Positions 9,097 to 18,348 of a DNA stretch of 64,000 nucleotides are shown here, piece by piece (position 1 is the stretch's first letter; each line of letters opens with the position of its first letter). This DNA comes from Trichomonas vaginalis G3 (Eukaryota > Parabasalia > Trichomonadida > Trichomonadidae), in assembly GCF_026262505.1 (NCBI RefSeq), contig NC_067204.1, positions 6,233,797 through 6,297,796 of the forward strand, given 5' to 3'. Made by a program: the position numbers and the translations under genes. The notes below the pieces were generated by a model that made no database searches, was not told where the DNA came from, and worked only from the letters and a program-made list of their open reading frames with translations.

Positions 9097-11271
9097 GCAA
9101 TTCTATACCATGCGTAAACTGTCATGTAAGGTGGCATGTATTCTTTACTTTGTCCCGTTGTTTGCGTATATCCTGAAACGAAATGTGTATGGTTTCCTTC
9201 TCCCTGCGTGTTATTCAGTAACAATTTATAGCAAACTTAACGTCGTCTTTAACATCATATCCTTTACCTTTTGTCATTCCTGACCAATCCCAATATCTAT
9301 GACTATGCCAACCTGCTTGAGATGTACTTAAATATATGTAATGACTGTGTGCAGGTAAATTTTCACCTGAAATCGTTTTACTTCCACCTGTTTCCTTTGA
9401 AGAGTTTGCACAATACAAAAACCTGTCGACTATTTGTTCCCATGCACCAACACCAAACATTACTTGAGGACCTCTTGCATCCATAGATGTATAAATAGAA
9501 CCTACTGGGTTCATTAAATCAAACATCATGAAATTATAGGATTGTCTCTTTTGAACTTAAAATATAGTGCAACTATTTCAGGTTTCTTCTGGTTTGGTCA
9601 GAATATTTTTTATAATATAATCTTATGTTTTCAGGGTAGGTAAAATCTTGACTATAATATTTATTTCTGTCATCTGTATAATAATAATACTATTTCGTTT
9701 TTTCTATTGCATTATATCTTTTATATCTATAATATCTAAATATAATGTTGCTTTTGTTCATCTACATGTGGTGTTCTGTCTCATCTCCATAGTCTAATAA
9801 TGTGGTGCGGAGCTGGGTCAGGTAATATCATATCCACCATTTCATAAAACTCTTAAATATTTTTTTTGTTCGTCTCCATATAAGTTTAAGTAGCAGTTGT
9901 TGTCTAATGGAACTTTAACTTGTGTACCATCATTCTTTTTATAGCTTACATACATTTCATTGTTATTTTCGGAATGAGTTTACACCGTGTACCATTTTTT
10001 AAGGACTGTACCAACTGCATCTAAATATTTATTTTTCTTCATTGACAGAAAAGTCACCAACAATAGTTTCATATTTTTTGTTCCTATCAAACTTTGGTAT
10101 ATTTCATTGACATATGTTTTATCTGCTTTATTTTCAAGGCTAACGTTTAAGTCTGTTATTTCAGAAGATGTATGTGTATGTCAACGTCACTTTTCCTGTT
10201 TAAGGTTTCTTGTAAGTTTGTAATATTTGCAATGGTATGTGTATGTCCAACGTCACTTTTCCTGTTTAAGGTTTCTTGTAAGTTTTGTAATATTTGCAAT
10301 GGTATGTGTATGTCCAACGTCACTTTTCCTGTTTAAGTTTCTTGTAAGTTGTAATATTTGCAATGGTATGTGTATTCCAACGTCACTTTTCCTGTTTAAG
10401 GTTTCTTCGTAAGTTTGTATATTTGCAATGGTATGTGTATGTCCAACGTCACTTTCCTGTTTAAGTTTCTTGTAAGTTTGTAATATCAATATAGAATGTG
10501 TATGTCCAACGTCACTTTTCCTGTTAAGGTTTCTTGTAAGTTTGTAATATTTGCAATGGTATGTGTATGTCCAACGTCACTTTTCCTGTTTAAGGTTCTT
10601 GTAAGTTTGTAATATTTGCAATGGTATGTGTATGTCCAACGTCACTTTTCCTGTTTAAGGTTTCTTGTAAGTTTGTAATATTTGCAATGGTATGTGTGTA
10701 TGTCCAACGTCACTTTCCTGTTTAAGGTTTTCTTGTAAGTTTGTAATATCAGATATAGAATGTGTATGAGTCTTATCTGCTTTGTCTCTAATGTTTCCTA
10801 AGACTTGGTATTTGGTTAATATAATGTATATGAGTCTTTTTAGAATATTCGTTTTCAGATCTTGTCACTTCACTTGACATTTATTGTCAACATATGTTTG
10901 TCTGCTAGTTCAGGATGAGTATGTTCTTTTGTTGCATAAGCATTGTTAGCTCTTTCTTCTTCTTTTGCTATTGCATCGTCTACATATTCTTTGTCAGCTT
11001 TGTTGTCAACATCTGCTTTCAAAAGAAGTTCATTTATAGGTTTCTCGTTTAAAGTTCCTTTTGTTGGATTTATACAGACAGTATTGTTCTTATTGTCTTG
11101 AAATAGAAACTCATCTGTTATAGGGTTTAATGTCAGTTTTAAGTCACCCCTTTTCAATGACTCAGATATCTTAGAATAGTTTGAAAAGTTTGTTGTGTTC
11201 TTATTTAGAGCTTGCATAATGAGTTGTCGGTTGTGTTATATTTCTCTCATAGACGCTGTTTCATTTGACAT
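9093..11271 (-). pseudogene. Phage-tail-fibre-like protein with expanded repeats, broken copy
   Basis: The N-terminus (from ATG 11269-11271) matches MSNETASMREIQHNRQ of copy 2, followed by ADKEYVDDAIAKEEERANNA-type shaft repeats. The C-terminal part has VGSIYTSMDARGP, DRFLYCANSS, GGSKTISGENLPAHSH, as in the tip (collar-type) domain of phage tail fibres. Between them lies a long insert of about 63-bp repeats coding a GHTHTIANI-type unit. The copy is broken, with many breaks, especially in the repeats. In a Polinton this would be a surface fibre; that role is inferred. Confidence 0.6.
10160..10760 (-). repeat. Tandem repeat, about nine units of about 63 bp, inside the fibre gene
   Basis: Nine imperfect units begin near 10171, 10232, 10303, 10366, 10431, 10496, 10560, 10624 and 10690, each with TATGTGTATGTCCAACGTCA, TTTTCCTGTTTAAGG and TTCTTGTAAGTTTGTAAT. 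On the coding (minus) strand each unit specifies about 21 residues including SDVGHTHTIANI and a short helix. Copy 2 has none of this expansion. The unit length is a multiple of three, as expected for a protein-level repeat. Confidence 0.8.
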
Positions 11272-11289
11272 TTTTATTATAGATAAAAT

Positions 11290-12138
11290 ATGCTTCCAAT
11301 AGAAAAAGAAAATTCTAGAGTTGCTACAACTAAACCATTAGATGAACTTTTTACTAATGTCGGTCAAAAGTTTGAGACAGATACCGTAAAGCATGAAGGC
11401 TATCGTTTTGACTACCCATTAAGATGGTTAAGAGACCCATCTGTCACAAAAGCTATTGGCTTTCGAAGAATAAAGTTTGTGTCTGTAGAAGATAAAAGTT
11501 TTCCATTTATTGTAAGGTTTCATATAGATTATACATCTGAAGGGCAACGAAAAATGTGGGAAGAAATTGAGCTAATACAAGTTGACCTCTCATCTTCTCT
11601 ACAGGCTGCATTAAAAAATATAGAAGATAAAATAAATTCATGTTATGCAAAATATGCTGATGAATATGCGAATACCGATAGCACACTTTATGTGAGAATT
11701 GTATATGACAAACAAAATTCACAAGTGTCATTTCAAATCTACGAAGACAATCCAAATAAAGACGAACAAATATATACAGAATTCACTGCAATGTCATGGT
11801 ATTATTTGCAAAGAATGTTAAATCAGAAAGTTGAACCTCCTTTAGCAAATATCTACAGTCGATATGCAAGAGATGAACCATATTTATTTAAAGATGTTTT
11901 CGACCAAGATGCTGTGATAGTTCATGCTTCATTTTCTGGCGCCCAAAACTCTTTCTTATGCTTGGCAAATGACTTTTACGAAAAACCTACAAAGTTATAC
12001 GAACCACCAAGTGGAAGTATTTCAGACTTTCAAGTATGGTTTACTACAGATGGAAGAAAAAGAATAATTCCATTATACCATGCGTTTTACTTAGAACTTA
12101 GTTTCATATACAACTACTATCGAACGGTAAAAATATAA
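11290..12138 (+). CDS. 282-aa Polinton structural-type protein (open copy)
   Basis: The frame is open from MLPIEKENSRVATTKPLDEL to the stop. Marks are FDYPLRWLRDPS, an acidic middle with VQVD-type strands, and a C-terminal SISDFQVWFTTDGRKRIIPL followed by YHAFYLELSFIYN. The last pattern resembles the closing strands of single-jelly-roll capsid or penton proteins; I rate that as a hint only. It starts 18 bases from the divergent fibre gene, behind the same leader in both copies. A diverged paralogue lies at 3260-4117. Copy 2 has a broken version at 55996-56843. Strong conservation of the first 200 residues between copies argues for a real product. Confidence 0.65.
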   Translation: MLPIEKENSRVATTKPLDELFTNVGQKFETDTVKHEGYRFDYPLRWLRDPSVTKAIGFRRIKFVSVEDKSFPFIVRFHIDYTSEGQRKMWEEIELIQVDLSSSLQAALKNIEDKINSCYAKYADEYANTDSTLYVRIVYDKQNSQVSFQIYEDNPNKDEQIYTEFTAMSWYYLQRMLNQKVEPPLANIYSRYARDEPYLFKDVFDQDAVIVHASFSGAQNSFLCLANDFYEKPTKLYEPPSGSISDFQVWFTTDGRKRIIPLYHAFYLELSFIYNYYRTVKI

Positions 12139-12142
12139 TTTT

Positions 12143-12376
12143 TTAATATACCGGTTGTGGTTGCCAACTTGACTGTGGTGCAGGTTCAGGCTGTTGTATA
12201 ACAGGAGCTTGTTCTTCTGGTTCAGGGTCTTTAGGTATAATACCAACAAACTGACCTACTCTTTTACCAATATTTTTGACACCGTTCCATACTCCTCTTC
12301 CGACAGATTTTATTCCATTCCATATACCTCTTCCAACATTTCGAAAGAAGTTTCCTATCTTACTGAAGAAACCCAT
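12143..12376 (-). CDS. Small basic amphipathic protein, 77 aa
   Basis: The product begins MGFFSKIGNFFRNVGRGIWN and repeats a GRGIWNGIKSVGRGVWNGVK pattern, then turns acidic and proline/glutamine-rich (PEPEEQAPVIQQPEPAPQ). The first 45 residues form a basic amphipathic, glycine-spaced helix region typical of membrane-active or DNA-binding small virion proteins (compare adenovirus pVI and pX); this is an analogy, not a homology claim. The stop lies 4 bases from the stop of the convergent 282-aa gene. Copy 2 has a broken version at 56848-57088. Confidence 0.5.
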   Translation of the reverse strand: MGFFSKIGNFFRNVGRGIWNGIKSVGRGVWNGVKNIGKRVGQFVGIIPKDPEPEEQAPVIQQPEPAPQSSWQPQPVY

Positions 12377-12394
12377 TTTACTATATGTAAAAAT

Positions 12395-12757
12395 CTAATG
12401 TCCGCCTAGTCTCTTACGTTTCCTGTTGAGTTCCATAGCATTCTTTAACTGGAGCTCATACATTCTGTTTCTCCTCTGGTAGAAAACATATTCTGGGTCA
12501 ACTCCTGTGTTCGCGTCATCTGCATAAAGTTGTTTATATCCCACTTCAGGGTTTGTATAAAACTCTTTCCATCTCATATTTGCATACCATGGTGGCAAAC
12601 CTAACGCAGCGTCATTTGACATGGCAGTTTGCATTTGTACATCTGTTGGCACTTGACCATAGTTTGCCATTGCAGTTTGTATTCTAACTTCATTTGGAAT
12701 ATTCTCTGGGTTTGGTTGTCCAGGTTGCTGTGCATTCGCTAAGTTCTGTGCGTCCAT
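12395..12757 (-). CDS. Unknown Polinton protein, 120 aa
   Basis: The product begins MDAQNLANAQQPGQPNPENI, contains a near-repeat (EVRIQTAMANYGQVPTDV then QMQTAMSNDAA), then MRWKEFYTNPEVGYKQLYA, and ends in a basic helix NAMELNRKRKRLGGH. No family was recognised. It is open here and broken about once in copy 2. Its place between small virion-type genes and the methylase suggests a structural or packaging role, by position only. Confidence 0.55.
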   Translation of the reverse strand: MDAQNLANAQQPGQPNPENIPNEVRIQTAMANYGQVPTDVQMQTAMSNDAALGLPPWYANMRWKEFYTNPEVGYKQLYADDANTGVDPEYVFYQRRNRMYELQLKNAMELNRKRKRLGGH

Positions 12758-12780
12758 TTAATATTAGATAAAAATATCTC

Positions 12781-12912
12781 TTACGAGTACATATGCTGAA
12801 CATTTGCAGGCATTGGTTCATCTTCATATTCTCTGTACTTTTCTGCCACGTCAAATAAATAAATGACACAATGGAAAAAACCTAAAACAAGTAGTCCTAT
12901 TTCAAACCACAT
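12781..12912 (-). CDS. Small membrane protein, 43 aa
   Basis: This short gene starts at ATG 12910-12912 and reads MWFEIGLLVLGFFHCVIYLF, one clear membrane segment, followed by a charged tail (DVAEKYREYEDEPMPANV). It is preserved open and at equal length in copy 2 (57493-57624), which supports it as real despite its size. Its first 16 bases overlap the 3' end of the methylase gene on the same strand, so the two are probably co-transcribed. Function unknown. Confidence 0.55.
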   Translation of the reverse strand: MWFEIGLLVLGFFHCVIYLFDVAEKYREYEDEPMPANVQHMYS

Positions 12913-13715
12913 TTACTTACTAATAAAATTTCTTTATTGTGACACTTTCTCCAGTTTATAGGACCTCTCTCATATTCTATCTTGTCATATATAAACTCAT
13001 AGTCATGTATGTCCTCTAACCATCTCATAACGGTTTCCAAACCACTTTTATCGGATGTAAAGTAAAAGCATGGATGGTTATGTATAACGTCTAAAGTTTC
13101 TAAAGAGTCTCTCAAAGTCCAGTCTACTTGGTATTGAAAATCCCATGTGTTATAGAACGGCGGGTCCACTATAAAGAAAACATTTTCCTTGTCTTTATAT
13201 TTTTCATACAACTCTGTCCAATGACATCTCACAAACTCTATACCCTCAATATATTTTTCTATGTCCTCTTTGAAAACATTTGTATAGTTAAGATATAAAA
13301 CTTTTGACATAAGTGTTTCAATGTCATGAACTCTTATAGCACCACTATATAATAGTCTAGCAGATATACTATCCCAGTCTATATATTCTGCTTTTTTCAA
13401 AACCTCTCTCACAATATTTTTCTTATCTAATGGTATACGTTCCATCTTACCTATAGGTATCTTTTCTTTTAACTCTTTCAATATATTGTTTGTGTCTGGA
13501 ATATGTTTGAGACAGTTCATATAGTTGTCGAAGTCATTGCATATAATCTTTGAGTCAGTAAATACGGTATGACATAAATGGGATATATAGAAACTTCCAC
13601 CGAACAAATCTACAAATGTTAGACCATTCGGTAGTTTCTTAAGTTCTCTCAATATAATATCTTTACATCTACTCTTATTTCCAAAGAACGGTAACGGCGT
13701 TTTTGTAAAATTCAT
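12897..13715 (-). CDS. DNA adenine methyltransferase (Dam/D12 class)
   Basis: The 272-residue product carries the D12-class motifs: PLPFFGNKSRCK near the N-terminus (FxGxK-type SAM site), FVDLFGGSF (motif I region) and FIVDPPFYNTWDF (catalytic DPPF, variant of DPPY). This class methylates adenine N6 in DNA. T. vaginalis is reported to have N6-adenine methylation and several Dam-type genes in Mavericks, so this gene could be part of that set. It is the last gene before the terminal repeat in both copies, starting at MNFTKTPLPFF behind TATATATAA. No break is visible here. Confidence 0.85.
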   Translation of the reverse strand: MNFTKTPLPFFGNKSRCKDIILRELKKLPNGLTFVDLFGGSFYISHLCHTVFTDSKIICNDFDNYMNCLKHIPDTNNILKELKEKIPIGKMERIPLDKKNIVREVLKKAEYIDWDSISARLLYSGAIRVHDIETLMSKVLYLNYTNVFKEDIEKYIEGIEFVRCHWTELYEKYKDKENVFFIVDPPFYNTWDFQYQVDWTLRDSLETLDVIHNHPCFYFTSDKSGLETVMRWLEDIHDYEFIYDKIEYERGPINWRKCHNKEILLVSKCGLK

Positions 13716-13839
13716 TTATATATAATAATAAAAATGTTTTTACCCGAAAAGTGACAGAAAAGTGACAAAACATGAAAACATATATAATTTATGAAAAGTG
13801 ACATTTAAAAAAAGTGACACCATTAATATGATGTAAATA

Positions 13840-14029
13840 ACAACGGTTTTGGTTTTGTCACCGGCTGGTCGGCTGGGGTTCGGTCCTCCTCTTGGGTCTT
13901 GGGCAAAATTTCTTATGGGCTAGAGGGCGCAACGCGCCTGGAAGCCCTCCGAATAAAAACTTCATTTATACTAAACATCTTCGGGGCTAGAGGGCGCAAC
14001 GCGCCTGGAAGCCCCACTACCTTTTTTTT
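13840..14029. repeat. Right terminal repeat of Polinton copy 1
   Basis: The arm contains CGGCTGGTCGGCTGGGG, which pairs with the left end of copy 2, and then the end motif twice (13918-13950 and 13984-14020). Each end motif is a hairpin, GGGCTAGAGGGCGC-AAC-GCGCCTGGAAGCCC. It closes with CACTACC and eight T residues. In copy 2 the hairpin has GGCAC-GAA-GTGCC instead, a paired change in the stem. Host DNA (GAATTGCAATA) follows. Confidence 0.8.
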
Positions 14030-14481
14030 GAATTGCAATATATATCATCTAAATATATAACTATCAAAATATGAGCTATAGATTTTTAAATTATTCTCCT
14101 GAATATGAGTGACTAACATAATTATATTGAATTGAGTAGTAAGAATCATAAATATTAGAATCTGACGATAATTTATTATAACTTTATATAGGAACAAGAT
14201 TATAAATGATGATGAAAATAAAGATTAAATTTAAATCTGAAAATTTGAAAACATTAAGTGTATATGATAGCATTACAAAATTAAATTTTATGTGGAAGAG
14301 GAAATAGAGGAATTAGAAGTATTATGAGAAAATAATAAGATATAAAAACAAGATTCTATTAAATGAGTTAATTTATAGAAAGGAATAACAGTGTGAATGT
14401 AGTAAATGAATGTTTTCATGATGTATTATTGAAATCTTAAGTTTTGTTAAGAAGATAATAAGGGAATCAAATTTTGTATTA
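14030..14481. other. AT-rich host spacer
   Basis: Very AT-rich host DNA right of Polinton copy 1. I see no gene, repeat or convincing pseudogene in it. Confidence 0.5.
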
Positions 14482-14646
14482 GGAAGTTTGACCGACAAGA
14501 GTGTATTGTGCACTCTTGTCGGTCTGCATGTCTCATTCCGGGAGACATTGTCACTGCATGTCTCCCAGAATGAGACACTCTTCCGCATTCATAACTTGAA
14601 TGCGGAAGTTTGACCGACAAGAGTGCACAATACACTCTTGTCGATC
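14482..14646. repeat. Cluster of four hairpins
   Basis: Four palindromes follow one another. 14490-14524: perfect 14-bp stem GACCGACAAGAGTG, loop TATTGTG. 14529-14577: 19-bp stem TGTCTCATTCCGGGAGACA with one mismatch. 14580-14608: perfect 12-bp stem CTTCCGCATTCA, loop TAACT. 14612-14646: the same 14-bp stem as the first, but its loop is CACAATA, the reverse complement of the first loop. GGAAGTTTGACCGACAAGAG is a direct repeat before the first and last hairpins. There is no coding capacity. Confidence 0.85.
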
Positions 14647-15282
14647 TAAATGTATCTTACAATCAAAGACACTTTCATACAATCTTTTCGAAGTTAAAAA
14701 AAAAAATTAATTATTTTTTCCTTTTTGTTTATTAAATCGCCTTACTCACGTACTAATCTCTTTTAGAGACTCTATCGAGCTATCCCCACATATAAACCTG
14801 TGACAATAATACATATTTACTCTCTTCATATTCTGATCTCATGACACATTATCGCAAAAACTATAATTATACAACACATCTCATAAAGTCTCATTTTAGC
14901 CCTATCTAAGCGTTCAAAACCTATTTTCCACACGTAATCTGATTCTTCTGGCTCCGCTGATTCGATTTCTGCTGTCAGATCGTGAAAATATGCATCACAT
15001 ACAGAGATAAATGCAAATTGCACAACTTAATATTTTCCTTAAAATTTCTCTTCAGGTATAATGTATAGATTGTATTTTATTGGATGATATAATCATGAAG
15101 AAAATAATGAATCAACGCGTAATTCCTTTGGAATTATAATATCGTACAAGATATTTATTTTCAGTTGTTTTGTTTCTATGAGAAATCTGCATTTGAAGCT
15201 GCATATATGAAACAAATTATCAAAGAAAACAAACATACAATTTAACAAGAGAACAAACAGTATATTTATGCATAAAAAATTA
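14647..15282. other. Host spacer with one doubtful short reading frame
   Basis: AT-rich DNA. A 65-codon minus-strand frame at 14826-15023 contains a coding-like stretch (DLTAEIESAEPEESDYVWKI), possibly a gene scrap, but without a supported start or family. Nothing else is recognised. Confidence 0.3.
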
Positions 15283-16035
15283 TTATATTAACCCAACGCT
15301 GACATTAGCTTTAAGTCCATTTTTCGAAAGTTGAGCTTGAGTTTTCGCTTTCTTTAATAGATCAATATTGTTAGCAAGTCGTTTGTTGGATTGAATTGCA
15401 GCATCCAAATCTTCCTGAAGCAAAAGTATGGTTTGTATCATTCTTTCTTTAACCTTCTTATCATTTTGAATTTGCTGATCAGATACTTTTTGTTTTTCAG
15501 CTATTTTATTAGCTAAAATCTTTTGATTTTGCAACAATGTTGGAATAGCATCAGCCATTTTTTCTCTATATGCATTTGTAATCATTCTTAAGGCTTGTTT
15601 TTCTATTTCTTGAACCGTTGCAGGGTTTGTATAATTTAATAATGGATCTTTTAGCTTCTTTTCGTTTTTCTGTTTCTGGTATTTTTCAATATCTCCTTTA
15701 TAGATGGGAACCCAAGATTCCAATTCTAAATTCTTCAAATCTGATTCTTCAGCTTCAAAATCTCCTCTTCTAAATTCTTCTTGGAATTTAGTTTTCCAAT
15801 AATAAGTAGGAGATTTAGATAAAGCATTGGCTTTTGGGCGGAATGCTTTTACTGGAGTTCTAAAATTTTTAATGAGTGAATCAATTTCTGAAGATTGCAA
15901 TGGAGATGCTTTTACATCTGCCCTAGGAGCTGAAACAGGACTTTTTGATGTTTTTTGTTTCTCCTTTGGAGGAGTTACCAAATCCATATTCGTTAATTTC
16001 GTCACTTTTTTAAAAATCATTTTCATTTTCCACAT
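15283..16035 (-). CDS. Coiled-coil protein of unknown function, 250 aa
   Basis: The N-terminal third is basic and S/T/P-rich with proline-directed sites (LVTPPKEKQK, FRTPVKAF), suggesting a phosphorylated disordered tail. Residues about 85-110 have the aromatic patch YYWKTKFQEEFRR. Residues about 150-240 are predicted coiled coil (QKILANKIAEKQKVSDQQIQ and following heptads). The start MWKMKM lies 9 bases after TCATATCA, a fair Inr-like match. No family recognised; a cytoskeletal or centrosomal role would suit the architecture but is a guess. Confidence 0.7.
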   Translation of the reverse strand: MWKMKMIFKKVTKLTNMDLVTPPKEKQKTSKSPVSAPRADVKASPLQSSEIDSLIKNFRTPVKAFRPKANALSKSPTYYWKTKFQEEFRRGDFEAEESDLKNLELESWVPIYKGDIEKYQKQKNEKKLKDPLLNYTNPATVQEIEKQALRMITNAYREKMADAIPTLLQNQKILANKIAEKQKVSDQQIQNDKKVKERMIQTILLLQEDLDAAIQSNKRLANNIDLLKKAKTQAQLSKNGLKANVSVGLI

Positions 16036-16499
16036 TTGATATGATGCAAGAAATCGACAAGGTTTAATGCTTTATTGATTTAATGATGTAAGATGAACAA
16101 CAAATATTCATATTGTTGTCGCCAATGATTCCACAAGGAATTTTCATATTTTCCATGTCAACATAAAATGTAATAATTGATTTACGATTTCAAAATATAT
16201 AAATCTATTTCTGTAGCTACCTCAATATCATTAGAAGTTGAATTATGAATTAAATAAGCTAGAATTAATAATTCATCAAAAGAAAAGCACTTTGGGAGAT
16301 TAACACTATAAATATAAGGTTCTTTGATGAGATTTATTCATCTCAGAATTAAAAAAAAATATAATTTGATATAATCTTGATAATGAATAATTATGATTAA
16401 ATAACATTTTAGCAAAATAAAGAAAATATCATGAGCAGAATAAAAAGAATAATAAAGATAAAATACAATTTATTCGATTAGAATTCGAACTGATAATCT
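16036..16499. other. AT-rich host spacer
   Basis: AT-rich DNA between the coiled-coil gene start and a kinase pseudogene. No feature recognised. Confidence 0.45.
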
Positions 16500-16950
16500 T
16501 AGTTAAACCTATTGTATTAAAAGAGTTGGTCATGGAGCTGAAGGTACATTTATTTTTAATCAATCCGGTTAAATCGATGCCACTAATAGTGAGAACGATC
16601 AAAAAATGATGGTTAAAAAAATTGAAATTAATTTGGTAAAATTTTGAAAGACATATAATGGATAATAAGCAATTCCATTAAATTGAAGGTCGAAAAGTAA
16701 TGAACGATGAAATACATAATTGATAGAGACAATTATTTTACGAAAAATAAATCAGCTTTATTTTGAATAATAACAAACAGTTGGCAAATTGATGTATTTT
16801 TTGGTGGATGAAAAACCGATCGAATAATTGAAAATTTCCATAGTCAAAAAGTAGATATTATTTTGAGAAAAAGCTTATATTCAGCGAAACAAAGAAGAAT
16901 CCATGAAAGTCTTTTGTTATATGATCAATAAAACTGATGGTAGGATTCCA
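16500..16950 (+). pseudogene. IRE1-like kinase relic
   Basis: Plus-strand reading near 16520-16640 gives RVGHGAEGTFIFNQSG, an in-frame TAA, and then IDATNSENDQKMMVKKIEIN. GHGAEGT is the glycine loop typical of IRE1-type kinases and VKKIEI fits the following lysine strand. Further in-frame stops and shifts follow, and the rest (for example QRRIHESLLLYDQ) is hard to place. No start or intact domain remains, so this is a decayed host gene. It ends just before a TIR transposon. The kinase call rests on about 35 residues. Confidence 0.4.
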
Positions 16951-17083
16951 TGAAATAAATTAGCAATAATAGGATTTTTTTTAAATGGAATCTAAATAAA
17001 GAATCAAGCAAAAATAGGAAGGATAGGAAGGAAAGACCATCTATTATCATAGAATCAACAGCAATTACAAAATATAATATATA

Positions 17084-18348
17084 CCCAGATTTTCCTTACT
17101 TTTACTACCTCTCTAAAGCTGGGGACACCGCCTATCGTTGGGAGTAGCTATTAAATAGAACCACCAAGGGTATTTTTCGAACTGCCGGTGTAGTGGAAAC
17201 ATCCGACATAATGATTCATTATGCCAAGGCTTGATTCCCATTTAGCCAAATTTTTTCTTTTTTGGATCATGAATTTTTTTTTGGGTCACTATAAGATTTG
17301 TTTCATGTTCTAAATCTGCTGCATATGTAATCTATTTTTATTTACCTATTTTTTAAAAATTGATTGGATTGCCAAATTTGAATATATTTAAAATCATAAA
17401 ACTCCAAAAAAACTATAAATATATGTTTTATGCATAGTGCCGATACTCAAATATCAGATTACTTAGATCCATGAATAATATCCGAATTTTTTTTCTTAAA
17501 ATTAAACTTCAAAACTTCTTGCAATCTTATTCTTCATCAATTGTAAATTTTTAAAACCATTTTTTAAAATAATTTTGCGTAAATTTTATTCTCATGTTGT
17601 TTTAATCGAAAATTGATACATTTTCAAAAAAATAATATTGACTTATGAAATTCATTTTTAAGGTGAAATAGTATTGTTTTTATTAAAGTATATGAATAAT
17701 ATATAAAAAATTAATGAATAATATAAGCAGATTTTTAGTTTACAAAACAAATATGAGCAATGCAATTTCAAACTTTTGCTGGCAATTTCGATATTGCTCA
17801 AGTTTGTAGTATTTGTGATACCTATAACATCGGCTTAATCAAAATTCGATTTTTCTTATGAGTTATTGAGAAAATTTGATTGCAATGAGAAGGATTTCGA
17901 CGTTTTTGATAAACTAAGAGCTGAGCTTTAGGGGTTCAGTTCATTTATGGCTGTAGTTTGATGCGTAGATCTCTTTTTTATTGTAAATTCTTTCAGCATG
18001 GAGATCGAGAATGAATCTTTTGAGAACTTTATGAGTTTTTACACCCGTAAAGAGGTCCTTCGAGGAAAGATAGTCCAGACTACATGAAGATGTGGGTTAA
18101 CCAAAAAAATCCGATGGTTTCCCCATATTCATGTAGATCTTCGAAAAAATGAGCACCAAAAAAGCCAAAAAAATAGGCTTTTTATTGGATTTGTACACTA
18201 GATCAATAATCTATTTAGGATCTGACACTCTTTTTAGCCAGAGATATGAGGTCCTTTCTAGGAAAACGATCTATTCATCCATAAAAAAATGAATTATCGT
18301 TTTCCCCAGAAATTACATGGGGAGTGGTAAAAGTAAGGAAAATCTGGG
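17084..18348. mobile_element. TIR DNA transposon, 1265 bp, TA-flanked
   Basis: Both ends start CCCAGATTTTCCTTACTTTTAC (22 of 22 matching) and stay similar for several more bases, in inverted orientation, and are flanked by TA (17082-17083 and 18349-18350). Size and TA sites fit the Tc1/mariner group, of which Tvmar1 is abundant in T. vaginalis, but I did not recognise a transposase: the interior is AT-rich and closed in all frames beyond short stretches. It could be a decayed mariner or a non-autonomous relative. Confidence 0.65.

Larger units (their letters stand above)
1..14029. mobile_element. Polinton/Maverick copy 1 (right-hand part; left end outside window)
   Basis: A Polinton is recognised by a protein-primed DNA polymerase B, a retrovirus-type integrase, an adenine methylase and a long terminal repeat at 13840-14029 that ends in a T run. 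Gene order from polymerase to terminal repeat matches copy 2 (50468-58656) almost base for base, so the two are close relatives and the family was recently active. The part visible here lacks the capsid block, which should lie to the left of the window. The copy is broken, with roughly fifteen to twenty breaks, although several genes (282-aa jelly-roll-like candidate, 120-aa protein, methylase) remain open. It differs from copy 2 in its KilA-N and HNH accessory genes and in an expanded fibre-gene repeat. Confidence 0.9.

Noticed and set aside
10160-10760. Regular repeats resembling a CRISPR array
   Set aside because: Units are contiguous with no unique spacers, have a length divisible by three and code a protein repeat.
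14826-15023. 65-codon minus-strand frame
   Set aside because: Partly coding-like, but no start context or family; kept only as a note on the spacer.
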